Shown: positions 22,812 to 34,372 of the stretch, in pieces
Position numbering within the stretch: position 1 is the first letter of the stretch
How the letters are laid out: each line of letters begins with the position of its first letter
DNA from: Pelomyxa schiedti
Lineage: Eukaryota > Evosea > Pelobiontida > Pelomyxidae
Assembly (NCBI GenBank): GCA_020536535.1
Contig: JAHLWZ010000633.1
Location: forward strand, 43,407-107,406
DNA length: 64,000 nucleotides
Direction of reading: 5' to 3'
The notes under the pieces: model-generated
What the model saw: the letters and a program-made list of their open reading frames with translations, nothing else
What the model was told of the DNA's origin: nothing
Database searches by the model: none
Translations under genes and position numbers: made by a program

Positions 22812-25800
22812 TTAAATCGACCACTTTTGGAGTAGATCATCGTCGTCGAGGGCGTAGAAGGGTTCAGCGGTCTGCGATATCATTATTTCCCCACACAAAG
22901 GACACTCTGAGGCTATCAGGTCGTCGTACTCTTGTTTGGCCCTTTCGTACGCAGCAATTGCAGCATCATCTTGTTCACCTTTTTTTTGTTTGCATATAAG
23001 GTTATTTGTTTGTTTGCTTGCTTGCTTGTTGGTTTGTTTGTTACCTGGCAAAGCTCCGGTTCGGATAACGGGAGGGCAGGCGAGGATTGATTTGAGGTCC
23101 AGGGCTCTTTGCCTTTGTGTTGGGGTAAGGAACCCAATCATCTGTATTTTGTAGAAGTGGTAATGAGTGAGAAGGGAAATGTTACAACTTGGGTACATGT
23201 GTATGAAGACAATCGGCGTGCATGACGTGCCGGCAAGGGAAATAGAAGAACTGTTTCGCCAAGGCGGGACAATGGCAGATTTCACATTGCTGGGTTGCAG
23301 GCACAACTCCACATTTGTTTCTAAGAGCTCCGATATCTTTTCTTATGAGATTTGCAGATTTTGTTGCTTCTGCCATTTCGTCTTTCAACGCTGCTATGTG
23401 TTTATTGTACTCGTCCAAGGATCTACATATTTCCTCCTTCATGAATGGTAACCATGAGGGGCGAAAGTATATCCTAAACCTTGAAATCGTCAATCACGGT
23501 AAATTCAGGGAAGAAAGGAAGAATGTCTTCAATCTTGAGTAGGTTTTCACATTCCCGAAGGAAGGACATTACACTGAAAGAAGGTTACCAGAGAAAACAA
23601 GTGGCATTGTATGGAGACTTACTATTTGATATTTGCATTCTTGTTGGCTGACTTAGCACTGTTTTCGACAACGTATTTGGCAATTTTGAGCCACAGACGC
23701 TTTTTCAATGCCTCATCTTCTGGTTTTTGGGCCTGCATCTTTGCGAGACCAATATCAACTCCTAAAGCCAAATCAACAGCTTCCTCATGCATATTCATAT
23801 TGCTATAGATGACAACACAAGCTCGCTTTTTTCCCAACTTAGTACAAAGACGTAGAGCATATTTGGAGTCATAGTGTCTTGGTGTTTCCTGAATTTATCT
23901 TTAGTGGAGAAAATTACTTGTAGTGTTGCACATTCAAAAAGCGTTGTAATGATGTTTCTACTTCCTGCTGTGCGTAGAGAGACAGGAGGTAATTATGAAC
24001 TGCAGGATCGTGGTTTGTGCGAATACAAAACTCTAGATACCTTACTGCTTGATTCTTGAAAGGTTAGCGGGATCTGCAAGAGTTTTAATAACAACCTCCT
24101 CTTTAGGGAACTTGGTGGGATCGTAACGCATCAAAGCGGGGAACAGTTGTTTGGGTTGAAGAACAACTTTGGAGGAAATCCAGCATGTCACCAAATCGAC
24201 TGGCTCATGGCAAATAATAACTGGTGAAAATTTATAAAACAATGTCTCATGAGCTTGAGTCTTTGAGTATAATTATTAGTGGTGATTTGGTTTCCCTTGA
24301 ACAAACCAGTTCCATCATGACACTAATGGCTTGCTTGAATGCATTCAACTGCAAAAAGTAGGATAACAATCTCTCGTAGTCCTCTATGAGGAATGCATAG
24401 CGAAGCATATCTTCAGTTCTGCCATGTGCCGCAATAAGACTAAATGTCGTTTCCACATTCAAAGACTCCTGATATTATCAACAGAAAGAACAACAAAGTT
24501 GCTCAGTGACCTTGTACTTATCTAAGAAGGCTTTGAATTCGTCCATGACAACGTTAGCCTTTGATGAACTACCCTCTTGTAGGTTGAGCTTATGAAGATA
24601 TAATTCGGTAACCCAGGTACAAATGGCAGTTATTTGCATTTTGTGCTAGAAGCCCGTTTGATACTCAATTTTAGAAGTAAAAACTACCTGGGGATTGAGG
24701 GTGGCCAATTTATCTGTTAAGTAACGCAGAAGGTACGAGCGCTTTTCTTTATTGATAAATTTGAGGGCCACTTTTTCAAATGGAATCCTTGTTTTCGCAT
24801 ATGAAAGGGCAGATAAGTCGTATTGTTCCTTAGATTGATGAGATAATTTTTGGACTGTAAGGTCATACTGTGGCAAAGTAGTGTTCTGCTTGAGCAGTCC
24901 AAACAATATCCTGCTTCTCTGGGTCACCCTATTTATTTTAACACGAAGGTAGCACATATAAAATAGTACTTTGCAGTAGTCAATTGCCGATTGCCACTCT
25001 TTTTGTTCCATTTTTTGTTTCCAAACATCTCTATCCTCATCAATTACAAGCATTTCATAAATTAGATTGGTGGCACAAATGAGGATTGTGCTGTGCTCTT
25101 TGCTCATATCTCGTAGTATGCAATGTATTTTACCACATTTCTAAAGGAAGTAAACTTTAAACAAGAATATTCACAGTGAGTGTGTACAGGGCTTAATTCC
25201 AGCTCGAAAACGGGTTCGTCTGTCAACGAATTTACACATTGAATCATTTGATCATACACCAACAAATAGTGGAATTCAGTAAGGGCCATTCCAAGGGGTG
25301 GATCAGCAGGAATCGATGTATCTTTAACGGGATAACTAAAACAATGTAAATACCTTTTATTTAGAAGAATAGAAATTACTGAATAAGTGATGTATCAGCT
25401 GTGACGATATCACCAGGTCCTTGAAAACCAAAACTGATTTTCCCATGATAAATACCAGGCCCTAAAGTAATCAAATTTTTGATTTACATGTAAAAGAAAA
25501 AAAGAACTAGGTACCAGTCAACCAAGCAAAATGGGAGGCATTTGCCCTTCGATATTTGCAGAAGAAACAAAGTTCTGCATTCTGTAACCTCACGCCTTGC
25601 GGAATTTCCGTGAATTTAGGACCTTCTTGGTGTTGAAAGATAGCTTCAAAAGTGGGTCCTCCTTGTTGTTTGTTGAATTAAATGAGCCAAAAAAAATCAG
25701 AGTTACCAATGAATTGATAAAAACGAGAGGTGGTTGTAGCAATTACAAAATATCTCGATTTATCCTCAGGACACCTTTCCCATCTTAGGCCAGTTATTGC

Positions 25801-26612
25801 CTGGGATGTGCTGTTGTCAAGAGGGTAAAGCTGTCAACAAAGTTACAAATGAATTGGGCAGTAGGAGCAAACACTTTATTCCATGTCATATCCTTTGCAA
25901 GATCCTTTGAGGTAGAGTCGATGCACGCCTCAAATACCTTCCCTTGACTTGTTCCCACAAGAATTTCTTTAGTGCTCCTAGAGGCCATGTTTACACGGGA
26001 TTTAAAAATGTAGGGAGGTGAACTTGGGGTCTGTGTTCTGCAAATCCCATGCCACACTCTCGATCTTGACTCCTTTGCAACGTGGAAGATACTTTGCCTT
26101 TGTGTAAGACGAGTTGAAATAGTAGTTCTCATCACTTTCGAGGCTTATTATAAGGTGGTAGCCAGTGGGGTCAAGGAAAATTTTGTTGATTTGACTGTCA
26201 TCCGACCTTGGAGTGGGTACAATGAAGTCTGTGTGGTGACAATGTTATCTCTAAGAGGGCAACCACACAATAGGGGAAGTTGGGGAAAAACAAAACAAAC
26301 AAACAAACAAAAAAAAAACCTTTCATAACAGGCAGTCTCCCAGAGGAATCCCGCAAATCAATGTGCACAATGTTCTTGTTGTGGCAAGCCAAAACCAGAA
26401 TGTCATTGGACAGCGCGGCAGTGATCAGCCCCTTGGTGTGCAAAGGCACTGCCGCCAAGCTCGCCAGCTTGGCAACCTGGAACATCTGCGGCCGCTGGGG
26501 CTCCTCTGCAACCGCAGCGGCGCTTGCATCGCCCGTAGGCATGCCGTCCGCGCCCTCCGTGTGTATTTCGGGTTCAAGCTGCCGTCCATGGGGGAAAGAA
26601 GGAAAAGGGGAA

Positions 26613-26646
<34 letters not shown>

Positions 26647-26796
26647 ACCACGTGTTAGATCTTGTGTGGTGTCGGAACGGAGGAGCGTATAGCTTGCGCG
26701 CGAGACTAGCGAGTGAAGATTAGTGTTTGTGAGTACGTTGTCATCGATGCCCGTGGCCCCGTAGGCATCAAACCCTTGGAAGTTATCGTCGGCCAT
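22812..26796 (-). CDS. VPS18: Vps18, HOPS/CORVET tethering subunit
   Basis: The start at 26796 gives MADDNFQGFDAYGATG. The N-terminal part contains beta-propeller-like strands (LITAALSNDILVLACHNKNI and IHIDLRD). The middle exons (24040-25110) hold the alpha-solenoid, for example RYAFLIEDYERLLSYFLQ and ALKFINKEKRSYLLRYLTDK. The C-terminus carries the diagnostic RING: CEICHCPALAKQFFYFPCRH then HADCL (23180-23300), and after a long linker SECPLCGEIMI (about 22860). This split C-x-x-C, FPC-x-H and CPLCG arrangement is typical of Vps18. The protein is a core subunit of HOPS and CORVET, which tether late endosomes and lysosomes or vacuoles before fusion. It has many small introns. Intron 1 contains a 33-base C run on this strand. 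Confidence 0.85.
22999..23042 (+). repeat. TTTG/CTTG microsatellite in a VPS18 intron
   Basis: Imperfect GTTT/GCTT repeats on the plus strand within an intron between the RING half-sites of VPS18. The minus strand reads as an AAAC/AAGC run. Confidence 0.7.
26613..26645 (+). repeat. 33-base G homopolymer
   Basis: An uninterrupted run of G on the plus strand. Transcription of VPS18 is from the other strand, so the pre-mRNA has a C run just before the 3' splice site of the first intron, in place of the usual U-rich tract. The length may be affected by sequencing error. Confidence 0.9.
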
Positions 26797-27115
26797 CACT
26801 TTTCTCTTTTTTGTCTTTTTTTTAAATCTGGTAGGAAAACATCGTTTGTTTGATGGTTTTGGTCTTTCTGAAAGACTGAAGGAGACGAGAAAAGGAAACT
26901 CTCGTTGGAACTCGTAGGTTTAAGTGGTGCCCTCTTTACGTGCTCCATTATGGGTGAGTGGCTGAGAGAAAGCGAAGCACCACCCAAATTCGGCAATAAG
27001 CTGTATGAGGTCAAGGGGAAGAACATGCAGAACACAGCTGGGTTTTGACCACCCAATAGCCTTGGTTGTGTTTAGTGCGAGGTGCTATTAGAAGAGAGGG
27101 AACACACCAAAAGGA

Positions 27116-29256
27116 CTACACATTTGTTCCGCAAGTAATGAGCTGTGGTTTGGTTGGGGTAAATTAAAAAAAAAAAAAAACAATGGCAGAGCATACTGGT
27201 ATTTACAGCTGGGGTCTTTAGATGATCATCAAAGGCACCGACCTTTGCTTGCCAGCGTTCAGTTATGTATGAGAACTCGGGTGGTACCAATGCGATTTTG
27301 TGGAACCCAAACCTCATTGTTTTCAGATTGACTTCTTGCAGTGTTATGGTGTAATCTTGGGATGTGCTAAAGTCGTCACCAAAAACAACTAGGAACCTTG
27401 AGGAATTCCTGCACACGAACTTGAAGTGATAGAGCTTGTGCTCTAACGGGTTTAGGGGAAAAGAAGGACTTGAGGCACTACAAACCTGACTGCTTTTTGC
27501 ACCGGGCATTGTTCTGAATGGCGTTTTCAACGCCATCTGAGTATCTGTGAGTTACTGAAAATTACTTGCATCTACGAACTCTCGAAGAGATTGATATTCA
27601 AAATAGTCTTGTTTATGTCCAAGGACTTCAGAATTCTTTCAGCGCCAACAGGTCCAATGGGGTTTCCTGCCTGCAGTCAAAAAAGGATATGATTTGATAA
27701 ATAGAGAACACATTAGAGGGGAAGCAAACTTGAAAGACCAAGATACAAGAGAGTATGATTGCGAGTGAGAGCTTGTGAGATGCTTAAGCAGTCATCTTCT
27801 CCAATGTGATTTCCTGTGAGCACTACTAAGTCGAATAAAGGAGTGAGCAAGATGTGTGGAAAACCAGAGAGTTGAAGGTGTACAAGAGAGACATTCAATA
27901 GCAAAGCCTCGGAGAGGGCTAAAGTTCCTTGACTCCCTACTTCATTTTCTGGAAGTGGCATTAGATTAGAGAATGGGAGAAAGAATAACCTGAAAGGTTG
28001 ATGTGCAAAAGGGAATTATTTTTTATCAAAGAGTGACCAATACCAGCGGCTCCAGAATCATCCAGATTGATTCCTGGGTTTCATCATATCGGTTACTTGA
28101 ATAGAGAGCATACTGTCAAGGTTGAGATACAACAGGGAATTGTTCTCTACAATGCATCTTGCAATATCCTCTGCACTGGATCCAATATTGTTTCCTTCAC
28201 CATAAGTTTTCACAGGCACATCAAGTGGGGGGAAGTTGAGAATTGGTTACCGCCAATATCCAGAAATAAAAGAGTGTGATTCTCACACAAAGCATTGAAA
28301 ATATGTGTGCCATCATCAGCCCTCAATTTGCAACCTGTAAAAATAGGAGGTTACGTCTGGACTCAATTTAGAACAGGAATCAATTTCAAGCAGACCATAA
28401 AGGCCAAGATCTTGAATGTGTCGGTTCCGTTTCAAAAGTTCAGCTATGGGAGTAACTCCTTGTGCCCCAATGGCATTAACTACCTGAGTGTTTGGCCACA
28501 ACGACCCAATTTTCAGATACAGTTATGGCAGAAAGAAGGTACGTGAGAGGTTCAACGTGAGGAGAGAGCTATTCTCTGACAGCGTCTCACAAATCACCTG
28601 GGTCTCAGGCACTCCAATTTTGGATTCTGAATAAAGGGAACTGTTATTGAACCAAGGTGGGGGGAATGATTCCAACCCTGAAGATCCAGTGAGAGCAATG
28701 TTGTGCTACACAAAAGACGCCAGGTGACAATACTCGGGTTATTTTGAGGTAATTTCAGTCTGAGGAGGGAACCGTGACGGTTGAATGCCGTTAGGAGAGC
28801 AACTATATCAGTGTCTGTGACACCAGCTTCTAAAAAAAAAAAAAAAAAAGGCTCAGTTCAGTATATCCAAGTGATTGAGAAATTTTGTACCAAGTTCCAA
28901 AGCCACAAGGGATTCTATTGCGGCCAAACCCTCAGCAATAAAAGCGATGGGGGTGTCAGGACACGCACTCATTCCTGTGGATGAGTACTTATGGGTGAAG
29001 AGAAAGCCTCTAAGTTAGACCCACACTTTCTATAGTCAAGGGAAATGGATTCCCATCAAAATGTTGTGCCAGGGTCAAACATAATTTCGCCCCAGATTCC
29101 TTGGTCATTCCCTCGTCTGCTTACAGTTATGGAAAAACATCGCTCCAGGCAGGGAAGGGAAAAAAAAAACAAAGCTTTCGAACCCAAGGACAACTCATAT
29201 CCCCCATAACGGACCAAACGCCACCCCTCCCCACGTTCTACTGCTCTACCAGTCAT
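27116..29256 (-). CDS. leucine-rich-repeat (ribonuclease-inhibitor type) protein
   Basis: Exons of about one repeat each encode LRRs of the ribonuclease-inhibitor/NLRC type: DEGMTKESGAKLCLTLAQ, NAIGAQGVTPIAELLKRNRH, NEVGSQGTLALSEALLLN and NHIGEDDCLSISQALTRNHT. The pattern is N-x-I/V-G-x-x-G-x-x-x-L-x-x-x-L followed by a new-line L-x-L. The N-terminus (29256 down to 29060) has no recognised domain. The last two exons (27536 to 27116) encode a beta-rich tail (FKFVCRNSSRFLVVFGDDF) ending ALITCGTNV at a TAG at 27116-27118. The intron before the final exon has a 16-base T run on the coding strand. LRRs of this type bind proteins; no effector domain such as NACHT is visible. Some exon boundaries between 27960 and 29050 were not pinned. 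Confidence 0.65.
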
Positions 29257-29392
29257 CACAACTCGCCGTTTAGTTGAAGTAACGAATTATTCTCTACCAA
29301 GAGAGCCCAGTAAGTAATTGGACACGACAGACAGGTAAAGAAAAAGTTCTCTTTTGCAAAGGGGGGTGTGGATTCGCACCACGCGATGTACA

Positions 29393-31185
29393 TCAAGAAT
29401 TTGTGTCTTGTTCCTGGCCAGGGAATGTCTGTGGCTGTGTTTGGGGTTGTGTGTCAGGTTGTTCTGGTGACTGGGTACGTGGGTGCTGTTCTAGGAAAGG
29501 GGTTGGGGTTGTCATTTGTGAGGGTGTTGAGACCAAGGTTGGTGTTGGTGTTGAGTCGAGTTGGGAAAGTGGGGTGGAAAGGTCGTGGTTCACTGGGGAG
29601 GTCAGTTGCATTGGTGGCTGTGGCGGAGGGGGTGGAAACGAGCCACATGTGATATTGGTGACACCGGGAAAATTGGTAGGTTCCAGTGGGGGAGGCGTGG
29701 GGGTCTTGTAGCCGTTGACACAGAGCTTGAGGGGCTTGATCTTCTCCCAGACAACCTCCACTAGCAATTGCTGAAGTGTCTCACGGTGATGTGGAAACTG
29801 GTCCCGGCCCACAATGTAGAATCCTTCCCATGTTACAGTTGCTGGCATTGATTGGGGAGTCGCGTTCCCTACCCAAAGATTGGGAATTTCGTTATTCCGC
29901 TGCCCAATTCTGTGGTGAAATACACTCCCACTGTGTAATGGTGAACGAGAATAGTACTAGGTTTTAGCATACAAGTGACAATCAAGAAGGGACAAGGCCA
30001 GGAGTGTAGGCTCAGTTTGCGATTTTCGTATCAGCATGAAGGAACACTCCTTCTCCTCAGCATTTTTGAGCCGAAGGATATCATCAGCCTGTCCACGTGA
30101 TATCTCAAAGATTGGTCTGTAGTTGGATAAGAATACAAGGGAAACAAAAATAGTTGTCATACTCAATGTGGTCCCAATTTGTTTGGGTCTCTTCAAGTGT
30201 CAGTGTCGATGGCAACTGCAGTGGGACAGCCGAAACAAAGGGCGTACTTGAAAGTGTTGTCATCGTACTCCCAGGTTGTGACTGTTCGGGAGGGAGAGGA
30301 GGCATAGAAGCCACAGGAGAAATGACAGTAGTTTGTGTGGGCATAGGCGCATATTGCGGAGAATATGGGGGAAGTTGGTAGTAGACTGTAGGTGGGGGTG
30401 GGGTTGTAGTTCCACAAGGAGAGACGGGCCAAGAGACAGGTGTGGAAGTTACTGGCGGGGTTGCAGGATAGGCGGGACTTGGAATAGGGGCTGGATTTGA
30501 ATTCTTAACAACAGCCTTCGTTTCTGTGGGAAGGTGTAAATATTTAGTTGTTCCGATAGAGATATACTAAGTATGAAATCTGAGGAAATCCACTTGTCAT
30601 TCACTTTTACCACCACACGCAATTCAAGTGAGCCACTGAATTTAGTAGTGTTGCCCTTGGCTTTTTTTTTTTTACCTGACTTGGGAGGAACTGGTGCAGA
30701 GCCAGTGAAGTTCACCAAACGAATTTCAGAATAGTTCGTTGGAGGATTTGCTGGTTTTAACATCGTGAGCATAGAAGGATCGCAGGGAGAGGAATGAGAA
30801 AACCTATGTGAACCAAATAACAACCGCCCTTGAGTCGTATATAACGGCTGTACTCGGGAGGAACAACTTTGTCCTTTGGGAGAGCCAGCACACCCAGCTG
30901 CAAATTGTGCAAAGGAGAGTAAGAAGTGACATAGCTGTGCTTGGTGCCGGTATCGTGGGGGCGAGTGAACACGCCAGACACATCCTTAGGCTCAAGGTTC
31001 TTTATCATTCCAGTTTGATGATCGATTGTAAAAATAGGCAGACTGAATGTCCCAGGCTCGCAATCGACGAGATGAGATCTCTCACATGCGAAAAGAGGCT
31101 CAAGGACCTTGACTATTCCCTCGAACTTCACAGCGACTCGGCTACGCTTGGCACTATAGAGATGGAGGGAGGATGGAAAAACATG
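29393..31185 (-). CDS. SH2-domain protein with proline-rich linkers
   Basis: The C-terminal part contains an SH2 domain assembled from three exons: PIFEISRGQADDILRLKNAE, then CSFMLIRKSQTEPTLLALSL, then FYIVGRDQFPHHRETLQQLL. The FMLIRKS stretch (about 30020-30040) is the beta-B strand with the arginine that binds phosphotyrosine. It is followed by a Pro/Thr/Gln-rich tail. A long Pro/Thr/Ser-rich linker (30200-30480) precedes the SH2 domain. Upstream is an unrecognised globular region with FEGIVKVLEPLFACERSHLV and VPPEYSRYIRLKGG. The likely role is an adaptor that docks on tyrosine-phosphorylated proteins. The first exon could not be fixed: the sequence before 31170 looks like a 3' splice site, so the true start is probably upstream of 31185. 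Confidence 0.7.
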
Positions 31186-31602
31186 TCAGCGAGTAATGTG
31201 TAGTTGGGGTTTTTTTTTTTTTTATGGTTCGGTTCGGCATATTTTCCTAAAGAAAACAGCCGGTGTCGCGCAGGGGATTGCATACCGACATACATAAAAA
31301 AAATAAACCGAAAACGAACGAAAAAAACGACTTGGTTGCACCACTTGGTTTGTAAAAAAAAAATTGGATGGTTTTCTTGGTGAAGGAGAACAGATCACGA
31401 GATAAAGACAAAACGACGGCATAAAACAAGGCCACGCACTTGGGTTGCATCCCTCAAGGACGGCACACGAAAAGTGGTTGGGTCGGCGCTTATTTTTTTC
31501 GTTTTTGTTGTCTATTTTTTTGTGCTCCTTCCAGAACCAACTCTTGCGGGAACCAAATTAGTTTTTGGCGGTCGCAGTTGCATTTCTTAGCTTTAGTGCC
31601 TA
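31186..31602. promoter_or_regulatory. divergent intergenic region between SH2 and poly(A) polymerase genes
   Basis: About 400 bases with several T and A homopolymers and no recognisable domain. It probably holds both promoters and the unresolved first exon of the SH2 gene. No TATA box was identified with confidence. Confidence 0.35.
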
Positions 31603-34186
31603 ATGTCTGGTGTTGGTGCTGCGCCACACGATGTCGTCACCGCACCAGCGGCCTGGCCCGACGACGACGACGTTCGGTCGCGGCCGTACCGAGATTCTCC
31701 CACCCGACCCAAGATCTCGGATGGCGGCAGGCCGACCCGAAGCCGACCCGAAGAAAGACGGCGCACGAGGGAGCGCAGCACGAGCCGCGAGACCCGCCAC
31801 CTGCGGACGCGTCCCCCGCGCCCTCGCTCCCGCTCCCGCTCCCGCACTCGAAGCCGCAGCCCGGCGCGCAGGCCGCGCAGCCGCTCGCGCTCGCTGTCGC
31901 GGTCGCACAACCCACAAGTCCCCGACACGCCCTACAGCGACGACCCCAAGACCCGCGAGGGCCCCAGGGGCACTGATTTTGGTACTGGGACTGGGACGGG
32001 GACTGGGAGGAGGCGGTGCAGTGATGGGTGCTGGAATGCCCTGGAGGGAATCGAAGTGGGCGGAATGAGGGTGTTCACCGCTGTCACTTGTGATGATGGT
32101 GGTGGTGGTGGTGACAGCCACGAGGGCGCCGGCGCGGGCGCGGAAGGCGGCGGCGGTGTTGGTCGAGACCACCGGGAACCTGTGGTGATTTCTATAAGCT
32201 CGGATGAGGAGGAGGAGAATGACAACAATGCCAATGCGGCTAAGAATGACGTTGCTGTGGTGCCTCTTAAGGATTGTGGTTCTTCTGAGGCTGGGTGCGC
32301 GGCAAGTCGTGTGGAAGAAAAACCTTGCGCTGCACAAGCACAAACACTTACTCCTCAGCTTGGTGATTTGCCTGCGCCCGCACAGCAAAACATGCAATCC
32401 CAACCGGAGGCAGTTCATGTGCCTAAACCGCAGGTCATGGAACAGACACCACTACCACCAAAGTCACTCACCACCGAACCTCAATCGGTTTGCCAACCAC
32501 AAACAAAAACTGAAGATCGAAAAATCTCTGCCAAATTACCAGAGAAGAAAACACAAAACGATTACATATCCCCACTGTCTGCATCAGCACCCGCATTTCA
32601 TCCTAAAGGTTTAGACACAAGCTCCTGTCCCCAGCCTCCAAGACTCAGCAGGTTGGACATTACTTGTAATAACACTTTTTTGGTTTTAACTAGTTTGACT
32701 CAGCCTGCACTATGATATACTCAACTTTGTAAAACTACTTGGTATGCCAGTTACTACATACTGTACTTACTATCATTAGAGCCCCTATCAGAGGAGGCCA
32801 CAATGAGATCGACCCTGATTTTTAAAATCAAAACACTTGTGACATCCATATGGCCCTGTTCCGAAGTATTTCGCCTTCCTACTACCTTTTTTTCCTCAGT
32901 GTCTTGAGATCCTTGTGTTTGGCTCTTCAGGCTCAAACCTATTTCTTCCTACGAGTGACATTGACCTATGCATTTTCACTAAGGGTCAATCAAGCTATCC
33001 AATTGGAGACCTAGTAGGTCTACTTTACAGATCTGGAATGTGCAAGACAATTGAAACCCGACCAATGGCCAAGGTATGAAAAAGAGGGCTGTGTGCAATC
33101 TTAAAAGATTTAGATCCCAATTATCAAGATTGTAGACAAGATCTTCAATATATGTGTAGATATCTCCTTCAATAATTTATCAGGCAACTTCCATACTCTA
33201 AGCTTTTTTTTTTTTTGTTCAGTTGAAAAATATCAATCGTTTTTTGTCCAAAATAACTTCTGTTAGGTGAAAGTACCCTGTTCTACACATGTAAGTATCT
33301 CAATCAATACCCACATACCCTCCGACCACTTGTTATGGTCTTGAAGTATATCCTGCAAAGATCCAACAGCAACGAGCCTACTCAAGGGGGGTTAGGAGGC
33401 TTTGCATGTATTTTGCTGCTAGTGAGCTATCTACAGAGGCAAGAGGAACTACTGAGCAACTTCACGAAGTCCACTGCTCATACAGGGCCACGAACACAAC
33501 GTGATACTATCGAGCAACCCGACTGCACTAATGCAGGACCTGACGGTGTTGGAGATGACCTGGGGAAGCTATTTATAGGATTTCTAGGCTTTTACGAAAT
33601 TTTTGATTATATTCATTATGGTTTGTTCCCTGGGGTGATGGCCTGCACGTAATTTGTCTAACCATGTATCTTTCAGGGATCGATGTGGAACACGGTTTCC
33701 ATACTTTTCTGAAGGTATTTCTCATTCGTGAAGGTTTTTTTTAACTGTTCTTAGGAGCCTGAGTCAGCTCGACTTCTCTTGCGGGACCCCACTGACCAAC
33801 ACAATAACGTCTCCCACCTTACTGAGTTTAAACCCATTCAAGCACTATTTTCTTCTGCCAGAAAGAATCTGATGTCTAGTAGTACTTGTCTGGTGAGCCC
33901 ACAGGAACCTCACACAAATAAGTTAAGAGAACTTTGGCCAATCCCAGACGAAGTTCACCACAAAAGGGAAGTTACTGTGCAACTTGTAAACCGCATGAAA
34001 TCCGTCAACCACAAAGGGTACATGCCACCACCACACCTCAACACACCCCCACCCACATGGAACCTACCCCATACCATTCCACAATATTCTCAATGGCCAC
34101 CAGGCCTGTATATCCCCCCAGCACCTCCTGTGCCATCCCTGATGTATCCACCACAATTCTCACAGTACCCTTTCCATCTCCCTTGA
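31603..34186 (+). CDS. Trf4/PAPD5-type noncanonical poly(A) polymerase with RS-rich N-terminus
   Basis: Exon 1 (31603 to about 32664) encodes a long disordered N-terminus with an Arg/Ser-rich block (RPRSRSRSRTRSRSPARRPR) and an acidic SDEEEEN cluster. Later exons give the nucleotidyltransferase core: VFGSSGSNLFLPTSDIDLCI (about 32918-32975), IPIIKIVDK then ICVDISFNN (third catalytic Asp, about 33156-33180), VMVLKYILQRSNSNEPTQGG and a PAP-associated helix region LGKLFIGFLGFYEIFDYIHY. A downstream exon has LLRDPTDQHNNVSHL, also typical of Trf4 proteins. The tail is Pro/Tyr-rich. The enzyme adds short A tails to nuclear RNAs to mark them for exosome decay or trimming. The RS block could direct it to splicing speckles, which is inference. 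Introns are 38-60 bases. Confidence 0.8.
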
Positions 34187-34372
34187 GCAAGAAAACCGAA
34201 CTGGTTTGTTGTTTGTTGTTTTACACCTCAAACATAAATTTTGTTTCAAAAAATAGTGTTATGTTTATTTCTAAAATTGTTCCTGATATAGTTGTGGCTC
34301 TTGTCTACAAAGAAAATAAGTCACGAAAAAGTAGGGAATAGAACACACGGCTCTGTGGGGAGGTCCTCCTCC

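Noticed and set aside
29172-29256. tRNA-like A box (TGGTAGAGCAGTAG) and B box (GGTTCGAAAGC) on the minus strand
   Set aside because: Spacing is roughly right, but the ends do not pair as an acceptor stem and no cloverleaf forms. The stretch is inside the first exon of the LRR gene.
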